Virus record (IMG/VR): IMGVR_UViG_3300044675_004434
Coordinates: 1-20,971 of that record
Reading direction: 5' to 3' (one strand)
DNA from: a virus
DNA length: 20,971 nucleotides
Position numbers and translations under genes: made by a program. A model generated the notes under the pieces. The model saw only the letters and a list, made by a program, of their open reading frames with translations, did no database searches and was not told where the DNA came from. Positions 12,775 through 16,923 of this stretch are shown piece by piece (within the stretch, counting starts at the first letter, position 1; the number at the start of each line of letters is the position of its first letter).

Positions 12775-12902
12775 TGAAAAAGTTGATGGGACTTGAACCC
12801 ACATACATAACGTCTATTCGTAGTTATATCGTTAATCGGCGGTTTTCCCCGTGTCTACAACTTTGGGTACCGACCTCCTGCTGCGCCATTCGCTACAACC
12901 TT
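12775..12902 (-). tRNA. tRNA-like element with extra arms (about 128 nt, or 90 nt)
   Basis: A normal T-arm (GTGGG-TTCAAGT-CCCAT) is followed by acceptor strand CAACTTT and TTCA rather than CCA. Two 5' partners exist: AAGGTTG-TAGCG (12896-12902) and AAAGTTG-TAGAC (12858-12864), which look like a short direct duplication. With the outer partner there is a GCG/CGC D-like arm with loop AATGG and then two extra arms (TCGG/CCGA with inner CGGT/ACCG, and ATAAC/GTTAT). No normal anticodon arm could be assigned. It may be a decaying tRNA or an unusual RNA. Confidence 0.45.
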
Positions 12903-12914
12903 CTCAATTAAAAA

Positions 12915-13002
12915 TGGTAGGCAAGGTGGGATTCGAACCCACAGCGTTTCTAATGTAAGGGATTTTAAGTCCCTTGCGGTTCTCCAATTTCGCCACTTGC
13001 CC
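12915..13002 (-). tRNA. tRNA-Leu (TAA)
   Basis: 88-nt class II tRNA with encoded CCA and A discriminator. Acceptor GGGCAAG/CTTGCCT (G1-U72 wobble), Leu-type D-arm with AATTGG, anticodon loop CTTAAAA, 15-nt variable arm, T-loop TTCGAAT. First tRNA of the unit driven by the promoter at 13042-13069. Confidence 0.93.
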
Positions 13003-13010
13003 ACTAAAAG

Positions 13011-13022
13011 TTTTTAAAGAAC
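13011..13022 (-). promoter_or_regulatory. boxA-like antitermination site
   Basis: Minus strand GGTTCTTTAAAAA, between the promoter at 13042-13069 and tRNA-Leu. The GTTCTTTAAAAA variant resembles boxA of betaproteobacterial rRNA leaders, from memory. Confidence 0.6.
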
Positions 13023-13041
13023 CATCACTTACTACTCTTTC

Positions 13042-13069
13042 ATCTTATCACATCTTACTTACTTGTCAA
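13042..13069 (-). promoter_or_regulatory. Sigma70-type tRNA promoter
   Basis: TTGACA (13064-13069), 16-bp spacer ending TGA, TAAGAT (13042-13047). The leader contains GTAGTAAGT, shared with two other array promoters. A palindrome ACTTG-TCAAA-CAAGT (13061-13075) covers the -35. Confidence 0.8.
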
Positions 13070-13087
13070 ACAAGTTTTTCAGAAAAA

Positions 13088-13164
13088 TGGTAGCTAGGGT
13101 CAGATTCGAACTGACACTGGACACTTTTTGAGAGTGCTGCCTCCTGCCGTTGGGCTACCTAGCC
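13088..13164 (-). tRNA. Class I tRNA with anticodon CAA
   Basis: 77 nt, encoded CCA. Acceptor GGCTAGG/CCTAGCT with G1-U72, anticodon stem GCACT/AGTGT with loop CTCAAAA (CAA, reads UUG), variable loop only CCAGT, T-arm GTCAG-TTCGAAT-CTGAC. The anticodon is that of Leu, but the short variable loop is not that of a bacterial Leu tRNA, so charging identity is uncertain. Confidence 0.8.
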
Positions 13165-13182
13165 ATTTAATCTTATACAATA

Positions 13183-13210
13183 ACTATACCACAAACTTTT
13201 CAAAAGTCAA
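13183..13210 (-). promoter_or_regulatory. Sigma70-type promoter for the CAA tRNA
   Basis: TTGACT (13205-13210), 16-bp spacer ending GTGG, TATAGT (13183-13188). The transcript would start about 10-15 nt before the tRNA; no boxA. Confidence 0.7.
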
Positions 13211-13275
13211 CTGACTTATTTAAGATTTTTCTACTTTTTTTCTACTTTTAACAATCATTCATATATGTATTATAT

Positions 13276-13419
13276 ATGGGTAGAAAACAAAAATATAAAA
13301 CTGAAGAAGAAAAATTAAATGCTCGTCGTGAAAGACAAATGCGGTATTATTTCAAAAATCAAAAACTTAAACAATCACAATCACTTCAAAGATATTATGA
13401 CTACAAGGAGAATAAATGA
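13276..13419 (+). CDS. Small basic protein coupled to the HNH endonuclease
   Basis: 47 residues, very rich in Lys, Arg, Gln and Tyr (MGRKQKYKTEEEKLNARRER, then RYYFKNQKLKQ). Its stop overlaps the HNH start as ATGA, and a strong AAGGAG site for the HNH gene lies within its end. The pattern resembles short repeat-like DNA-binding segments seen at the N-terminus of homing endonucleases, so it may be a separated DNA-binding part. No tRNA or regulatory site lies between it and the promoter-rich region upstream. Confidence 0.65.
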   Translation: MGRKQKYKTEEEKLNARRERQMRYYFKNQKLKQSQSLQRYYDYKENK

Positions 13420-13820
13420 AAACATTTAATTCAATTTGTAAATGTTGTAATAAAAACTTTATCCATCATTCTTCATCTGGTGGTGTATATTGCACTAATA
13501 AGTGCCAACAAAAATATCAATCATCTATAATGAAAGAACAGATTAAATCAGGCACATATCCAAATATACCAACTAGACCATTTATATATTCAATGTTGTG
13601 TGAAGATTTTGGAAATAAATGTTCATTGTGTGGAGTAAATGGAAATAACTGGAATGGAAATCCTATTAGATTGTGGGTAGACCATATTGATGGTTATGCC
13701 AACAACAACAAATATTCTAATTTTAGATTAGTCTGTCCTAATTGTGATTCCCAACTTGATACTTGTAGAGCAAAAAATAAAGGAAAAGGACGAAAATCTT
13801 TGGGATTAAAAATCCATTGA
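13416..13820 (+). CDS. HNH endonuclease (homing type)
   Basis: 134 residues. An N-terminal zinc finger (CKCC, then YCTNKCQQKY) is followed by the HNH core: CSLCG, then DHIDGYANNNKYSNFRLVCPNC with the His-Asn-Asn series and a second CxxC. A basic tail follows (RAKNKGKGRKSLGLK). Such enzymes nick or cut DNA and often mobilise themselves. It lies on the plus strand within a minus-strand tRNA array, between the CAA tRNA and the second TAT tRNA. This is the usual picture of a free-standing homing endonuclease inserted in a phage intergenic region. A clear AAGGAG ribosome site precedes the ATG. Confidence 0.9.
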   Translation: MKTFNSICKCCNKNFIHHSSSGGVYCTNKCQQKYQSSIMKEQIKSGTYPNIPTRPFIYSMLCEDFGNKCSLCGVNGNNWNGNPIRLWVDHIDGYANNNKYSNFRLVCPNCDSQLDTCRAKNKGKGRKSLGLKIH

Positions 13821-13830
13821 TTTAATAAAA

Positions 13831-13922
13831 TGGTAGCCTCATGCAGAATCGAACTGCCCAGAACGCCAATCGAGCGATTATAGAGATTATAAGTCTCCCC
13901 ATGCACCTTACATCTTGAGGCC
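13831..13922 (-). tRNA. tRNA with long variable arm and anticodon TAT (copy 2)
   Basis: 92 nt, encoded CCA. Acceptor GGCCTCA/TGAGGCT (G1-U72), D-arm ATG/CAT with loop TAAGGTG, anticodon stem GGAGA/TCTCT around CTTATAA, AATC-GCTC-GATT in the long variable region, T-arm GGCAG-TTCGATT-CTGCA. The D and anticodon regions are nearly identical to the copy at 12270-12362, while acceptor and T stems differ with pairing kept. That is the mark of selection on a folded RNA. Confidence 0.75.
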
Positions 13923-13928
13923 ACTAAA

Positions 13929-14007
13929 TGGTAGCGGGGACAGGATTTGAACCTGTGACCTCCTGGTTATGAGCCAAGCGAGCTGATCCGGGCTGCTCCA
14001 CCCCGCA
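13929..14007 (-). tRNA. Initiator-like tRNA-fMet (CAT)
   Basis: 79 nt with encoded CCA. Initiator features: unpaired 1-72 (T1, T72), A11-U24 in the D-stem (GAGC/GCTC), an AGCCCGG-type D-loop, anticodon loop CTCATAA with G-C pairs next to the loop (CTTGG/CCAGG), AGGTC variable loop and T-loop TTCAAAT. It is strongly similar to bacterial tRNA-fMet. Confidence 0.88.
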
Positions 14008-14014
14008 AATTGTT

Positions 14015-14026
14015 TTGTTAAAGAAC
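14015..14026 (-). promoter_or_regulatory. boxA antitermination site
   Basis: Minus strand GTTCTTTAACAA, between the promoter at 14039-14066 and the initiator tRNA. Confidence 0.65.
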
Positions 14027-14038
14027 TAACTTAAATTT

Positions 14039-14066
14039 ATCTTATCACACATTGATGTTTTGTCAA
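14039..14066 (-). promoter_or_regulatory. Sigma70-type tRNA promoter
   Basis: TTGACA (14061-14066), 16-bp spacer ending TGA, TAAGAT (14039-14044). A 6-bp inverted repeat GATGTT/AACATC (14054-14070) overlaps the -35. Drives fMet and the second TAT tRNA. Confidence 0.8.
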
Positions 14067-14163
14067 CATCTAAAATTGTCGCCGGTCTTTTAATTGGCGC
14101 TTTAATCCTCTGGTGGGGAACCAACTCAAGTGTCCTATTAATCGGGTATTCTCCGGGCGTAAA

Positions 14164-14235
14164 TGGTTGGAACGGTGGGTGCTGCCCCCACTTAAACTGG
14201 CTTATGAAACCTGTTTCTTTGCTGAAAGCGCTCCA
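14164..14235 (-). tRNA. Aberrant tRNA-like gene, anticodon CAT
   Basis: 72 nt. Acceptor TGGAGCG pairs with CGTTCCA over all 7 positions (one G-U), then A and CCA. A T-stem GTGGG/CCCAC abuts it in exact register, but the T-loop is GGCAGCA instead of TTCRANN. The D-stem is TTTC/GAAA with loop AGCAAA, lacking GG. Anticodon arm CAGGT/GCCAG (one A-A mismatch) around TTCATAA gives CAT; variable loop TTTAA. The standard D-loop/T-loop contact cannot form. Confidence 0.55.
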
Positions 14236-14242
14236 ATTCAAA

Positions 14243-14318
14243 TGGTTGCTGAAGCGTAGGAATCGCACCTACTTAATGAGTGGTTATGAGCCACCCCCAG
14301 ATCTAACCTGCCGCCAGC
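14243..14318 (-). tRNA. Aberrant tRNA-like gene, anticodon CAT
   Basis: 76 nt. Acceptor GCTGGCG pairs with CTTCAGC with one C-T mismatch, with one extra base on each side before the T-stem and before ACCA. Anticodon arm GGTGG/CCACT around CTCATAA is good. T-stem GTAGG/CCTAC is good, but the loop is TGCGATT (G55). The D-arm is CAG/CTG with loop GTTAGAT, lacking GG. Eight bases from the similar gene at 14164-14235. Confidence 0.5.
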
Positions 14319-14653
14319 TATTAAATTGTGTTGGTTTCGATAATACACGGAGGTTTATTTCAACGAACTAGCGTTTTTTATTGACTCACAATTATCATTT
14401 TTTTCTCAGGTTTGTACGCTTTTCAGCGTTCCATCAATCTGATACTCTATTTTCCACCAACTAAAATTATCAAAAGAACAAATTAAAAATTGTGTTGGGT
14501 GTGTTTATTGAACACTCTATCCACCCAACAAACAGAGTATACCATGACTCATCCCCGCAACCAAGAAGTTTTTTAAGAGACTTCCAACTCTAGGGGCATT
14601 TTGGTTATTTACCCTCCACCAGAGTGTTTTTCTTGCTGATACACTCAAACAAT
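14319..14653 (-). other. Non-coding stretch with strong hairpins in the tRNA array
   Basis: No supported ORF. A 9-bp perfect stem TGTTGGGTG/CACCCAACA (14493-14501 with 14522-14530) would form at the 5' end of a transcript from the promoter at 14536-14564. A boxA-like GTTCTTTTGAT follows at 14469-14479 and an ACGC/GCGT hairpin near 14417-14430. It probably serves as a leader for the two aberrant CAT tRNAs. Confidence 0.45.
14536..14564 (-). promoter_or_regulatory. Probable promoter for the aberrant tRNA unit
   Basis: TTGGTT (14559-14564), 17-bp spacer ending ATGG, TATACT (14536-14541) on the minus strand. The geometry matches the other array promoters; the -35 is weaker. Confidence 0.5.
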
Positions 14654-14728
14654 TGGTAGTCTGTAGGGGAATCGAACCCCTCTTACCGGAGTGAAAGTCC
14701 AGTGTCCTAGCCGATAGACGAACAGACC
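14654..14728 (-). tRNA. tRNA-Glu (TTC)
   Basis: 75 nt, class I, encoded CCA. Acceptor GGTCTGT/ACAGACT (G1-U72), Glu-type D-arm, anticodon stem CTGGA/TCCGG around CTTTCAC, T-loop TTCGATT. Confidence 0.93.
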
Positions 14729-14735
14729 GTTAAAA

Positions 14736-14812
14736 TGGTGGCCCCGGTGGGACTCGAACCCACGACCAAAAGCTTAAAAGGCTTCTGCTACTACCAACTG
14801 AGCTACAAGGCC
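14736..14812 (-). tRNA. tRNA-Lys (TTT)
   Basis: 77 nt, class I, encoded CCA. Acceptor GGCCTTG/CGGGGCC, D-loop AGTTGG, anticodon stem GAAGC/GCTTT around CTTTTAA, T-arm GTGGG-TTCGAGT-CCCAC. First gene after the boxA at 14821-14832; shares a transcript with Glu. Confidence 0.93.
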
Positions 14813-14820
14813 ATTAAAAT

Positions 14821-14832
14821 TTGTTAAAGAAC
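14821..14832 (-). promoter_or_regulatory. boxA antitermination site
   Basis: Minus strand GTTCTTTAACAA, 8 nt before tRNA-Lys and after the promoter at 14846-14873. Confidence 0.65.
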
Positions 14833-14845
14833 TTACTACTTTTTT

Positions 14846-14873
14846 ATCTTACCACGATTTATTCTTTTGTCAA
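14846..14873 (-). promoter_or_regulatory. Sigma70-type tRNA promoter
   Basis: TTGACA (14868-14873), 16-bp spacer ending GTGG, TAAGAT (14846-14851). The leader carries GTAGTAAGT and then boxA. Confidence 0.85.
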
Positions 14874-14876
14874 CAG

Positions 14877-14986
14877 TAATTTGTTTCTTTCGTTGGTGAC
14901 TCCCTTTGATTAAAGGTCAAGGCAGTTCCGCCATACGAAGATGTTCTAGAGGAGTGCTTCTCCCACCATGCTGAAAGAACAAATTA
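14877..14986 (-). ncRNA. Structured non-coding RNA with its own promoter
   Basis: The ends pair in a roughly 14-bp stem (14973-14986 with 14877-14891, one bulge). Within it the minus strand offers an inner GGTG/CACC closing pair and three hairpins: GGAG-AAGCA-CTCC, GGC-GGAACT-GCC and CCTTT-AATC-AAAGG. The promoter at 15001-15028 would start a transcript about 7 nt upstream of the outer stem. No ORF and no anticodon or T-loop is seen. The RNA would be a compact multi-branched molecule of about 110-120 nt; role unknown. Confidence 0.6.
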
Positions 14987-15000
14987 CTTACTACTTCTTT

Positions 15001-15028
15001 ATCTTACCGCAAATTTTCAAAGAATCAA
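15001..15028 (-). promoter_or_regulatory. Sigma70-type promoter for the structured RNA
   Basis: TTGATT (15023-15028), 16-bp spacer, TAAGAT (15001-15006), followed by the shared GTAGTAAGT leader. A 7-bp inverted repeat AACTTCT/AGAAGTT (15027-15047) abuts the -35. Confidence 0.7.
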
Positions 15029-15091
15029 CTTCTTTTTTAGAGAAGTTTGAACATATAAATATATACAAATTTATAAATATGTTCAAAAAGA

Positions 15092-15167
15092 TGGTATCCC
15101 CACCAGAAATCGAATCTGGATCATCCGCTTAGAAGGCGGATGCTCTAACCATTTGAGCTATAGGGAC
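15092..15167 (-). tRNA. tRNA-Arg (TCT)
   Basis: 76 nt, class I, encoded CCA. Acceptor GTCCCTA/TGGGGAT (G1-U72), D-loop with TGG, anticodon stem TCCGC/GCGGA around CTTCTAA, T-arm CCAGA-TTCGATT-TCTGG. It reads AGA, frequent in this AT-rich genome. Confidence 0.93.
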
Positions 15168-15172
15168 ATTAT

Positions 15173-15184
15173 GATTTAAAGAAC
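15173..15184 (-). promoter_or_regulatory. boxA-like antitermination site
   Basis: Minus strand GTTCTTTAAATC, just before tRNA-Arg. Confidence 0.55.
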
Positions 15185-15190
15185 ATGATC

Positions 15191-15219
15191 AATTTACCAT
15201 TGAAACTGATCGTAGTCAA
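15191..15219 (-). promoter_or_regulatory. Sigma70-type promoter for tRNA-Arg
   Basis: TTGACT (15214-15219), 17-bp spacer ending ATGG, TAAATT (15191-15196). Confidence 0.65.
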
Positions 15220-15229
15220 CACTTTTGTT

Positions 15230-15433
15230 TTAGAAAACTGGAGTGAATGACTTGTTTGGTACTTCCAGTAGGACATCACCGTTGTCGAGTACCAGATTGA
15301 CTTTATCTTCGCAGATGGTTTCAATTTTGTCAACATTAAAAACATCATTGCGGTGGAGATATTTTGGCCAAACTTCGTGGAGTTTGGTTTTGTCAATGTC
15401 TACATCAATATTTTTCAATATTTTGATTTTCAT
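15230..15433 (-). CDS. Small hypothetical protein
   Basis: 67 residues (starts MKIKILKNIDVDIDKTKLHE; later DKVNLVLDNGDVLLEVPN). Charged, with alternating beta-strand pattern, no known family. Chosen over an overlapping frame because its ATG follows an excellent promoter by only a few bases. The downstream tRNA-Arg promoter begins 11 bp after its stop. Confidence 0.75.
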   Translation of the reverse strand: MKIKILKNIDVDIDKTKLHEVWPKYLHRNDVFNVDKIETICEDKVNLVLDNGDVLLEVPNKSFTPVF

Positions 15434-15439
15434 ATGTTT

Positions 15440-15467
15440 ATGATAGTTTGACGGTTAATTTTGTCAA
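15440..15467 (-). promoter_or_regulatory. Sigma70-type promoter for 15230-15433
   Basis: TTGACA (15462-15467), 16-bp spacer, TATCAT (15440-15445), 6 bp before the ATG. Confidence 0.75.
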
Positions 15468-15470
15468 TAA

Positions 15471-15506
15471 AAAAGTCTGAGTAAGTTTTATCCTACCCAG
15501 ACTTAT
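15471..15506 (-). terminator. Rho-independent terminator
   Basis: Long stem AAGTCTGGGTAGG paired with CTTACTCAGACTT (G-U pairs inside) and a T-run on the minus strand, after the stop of the gene at 15528-15890. Confidence 0.85.
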
Positions 15507-15527
15507 AAAGTGTTTATGTATTATTAC

Positions 15528-15890
15528 TTATTTTAGTGTGAGTAGGTATTTGAGTTTTTGCAATTCGCCTAACATTTCATCTCTTATGTTTAACAAGTTT
15601 GTATCTTTTTCATTTAGACCTTTAGGCAATTCAACTATTAAGTATTGTATATATTCTTCAATAAATTTCTCTGGATCTTTATCAGTGATATTGGATGATT
15701 CGGTTTTAAATCCTTCTTTATTCATTATTCTTGAATATTGTCCCATGAATTCTTCTACAAATTGATCAATATGTCCAGTGAATGCGTCATAAGCACCACC
15801 GAAAGCTTGATGTTGTGCATAGCTATCAGTTTGCCAATGATAAACCTTCAATTGGTTATGTAGAGTTAATAGTTTTGAGATTAAGTCCAT
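15528..15890 (-). CDS. Ferritin/Dps-like phage protein (DUF5856-like)
   Basis: 120 residues, helical. The N-terminal segment LHNQLKVYHWQTDSYAQHQA, followed by a FGGAYDAF turn and the HIDQFVEEFM helix, reproduces the H-W-x-x-D and H/D-x-x-x-E spacing of Dps ferroxidase centres. From memory, small proteins of this type in phages form a ferritin-like family without known function. The four-helix bundle would be incomplete at this length, so it may act as an oligomer. No clear sigma70 promoter is visible. It follows the 15900-16325 gene by 9 bp and ends at a terminator. Confidence 0.75.
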   Translation of the reverse strand: MDLISKLLTLHNQLKVYHWQTDSYAQHQAFGGAYDAFTGHIDQFVEEFMGQYSRIMNKEGFKTESSNITDKDPEKFIEEYIQYLIVELPKGLNEKDTNLLNIRDEMLGELQKLKYLLTLK

Positions 15891-15899
15891 ATACTATAA

Positions 15900-16325
15900 T
15901 TATCTATGATATAAGATTTCTTTCTTTTTTAATTCATCTTTTTTATTATTTACGAATTGTACTACTTCGTTTGATTGTTTAATCTTGAATTGTTCTATAT
16001 CGTTTAACTGTTCTTTTAATTCTTCTATTTTCTTACCTTTTTTCTCCATTACAACTTTATATAAATCTTCGTCGTCAATTTTGTTTAATTGTTTGGATGT
16101 TATTTGTAATTTACTATTCAATTCATTATGTAATATATCAAGAGAATTGATTGTTTTTATATCTTTGAATAAAAGATAACCAATAAAAATACCAATAGTT
16201 GGCAAACAAATGCTATATGAAACGAATGTAATCCATTCTTTTTTAGTAAGAACAGGCAACATTATTTTCTTTTTTACTGGTAACGGTTCTTCTACAATTT
16301 TATTACTTAAAGATACTTTGCCCAT
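15900..16325 (-). CDS. Single-pass membrane protein with coiled coil
   Basis: 141 residues. A cytoplasmic-like basic N-terminus (VKKKIMLPVLTKKEW) is followed by one transmembrane segment at about residues 32-53 (FVSYSICLPTIGIFIGYLLF). A long charged coiled coil follows (KVVMEKKGKKIEELKEQLND, then KKDELKKKEIL). The layout resembles phage membrane accessory or spanin-like proteins but without specific motifs. No Shine-Dalgarno sequence is obvious. Function unknown. Confidence 0.7.
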   Translation of the reverse strand: MGKVSLSNKIVEEPLPVKKKIMLPVLTKKEWITFVSYSICLPTIGIFIGYLLFKDIKTINSLDILHNELNSKLQITSKQLNKIDDEDLYKVVMEKKGKKIEELKEQLNDIEQFKIKQSNEVVQFVNNKKDELKKKEILYHR

Positions 16326-16348
16326 ATAACAGATACAATTTTAAAAAA

Positions 16349-16579
16349 TTAATATTTAACAGACCATCTTTTTGTTGCACCAGGATCAATTGGTTTCATT
16401 TGATTGGCTTGATGTTGTTGTGCCAATTTATCAACCAATGCGTCAACTCTGGCTTGTTGTTGTGCTTGTCTTTGTTCTGCTGCAAGTTGATTTGCTTCAA
16501 TTTGACCTGCACTCATGCCTGGGTTATTTGACATAATTCCGATTGGTTTTAAGCTTACGATTCCTCCAATTTGTCTCAT
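16349..16579 (-). CDS. Small Gln/Ala-rich protein
   Basis: 76 residues. A long helix is rich in Gln and Ala (IEANQLAAEQRQAQQQARVD, then LVDKLAQQHQANQ) and ends with a basic tail ATKRWSVKY. An AAGGA ribosome site precedes the ATG, and a TATTTATG stretch lies about 20 nt upstream, similar to the candidate late motif. A small structural or scaffolding role is possible but unsupported. Confidence 0.65.
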   Translation of the reverse strand: MRQIGGIVSLKPIGIMSNNPGMSAGQIEANQLAAEQRQAQQQARVDALVDKLAQQHQANQMKPIDPGATKRWSVKY

Positions 16580-16653
16580 ATAGTATTCCTTTGTTATACA
16601 TAAATAGGATTTATAATTGTTTTTATACTAAATTTAATATTATATATTTGTGT

Positions 16654-16923
16654 ATGGAAAATCAACCGTTACAACCCAAGAGTGTTAAAAAGACATATAG
16701 AATAGTGACTACATTTGAATTGGATGTACCAGATGAAAACTATATGATAGTAACCCATGAAAGAAATGGATTGAGCAGAGATCTAATAGGATATGCACTA
16801 TCTTGTCAACGATTGACTGTATATAGTAGTGAACATCCCAAATTGGGTAGATTCAGAAGAAAGCCCGAAAATATCAAATGTGTATTTGAAAGATGTGATG
16901 AAAATTTAGATTACATGATTTAA
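16654..16923 (+). CDS. Small hypothetical protein
   Basis: 89 residues from the ATG at 16654; the frame extends upstream but lacks coding character there. The product (TYRIVTTFELDVPDENYMI; LIGYALSCQRLTVYSSEHP) looks like a small alpha/beta protein with a Cys and several Arg. Its end overlaps the end of the HD gene by 18 bp, tail to tail, with no terminator between. Family unknown. Confidence 0.6.
   Translation: MENQPLQPKSVKKTYRIVTTFELDVPDENYMIVTHERNGLSRDLIGYALSCQRLTVYSSEHPKLGRFRRKPENIKCVFERCDENLDYMI

Noticed and set aside
14109-14152. 44-nt CCA-ending minus-strand segment with a possible acceptor-like stem
   Set aside because: Six of seven pairs can form but there are no D, anticodon or T arms; probably chance.
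14060-14371. 103-codon plus-strand open frame
   Set aside because: It runs antisense through the tRNA-like genes at 14164-14318 and has no recognisable protein pattern.
12170-15167. tmRNA or CRISPR array
   Set aside because: No tag ORF framed by tRNA-like ends, and no regularly spaced identical repeats were found; the repeated pieces are promoters, boxA sites and tRNAs.
15169-15396. 75-codon minus-strand frame overlapping 15230-15433
   Set aside because: The other frame starts right after a clear promoter; this one overlaps the tRNA-Arg promoter and has no start signals.
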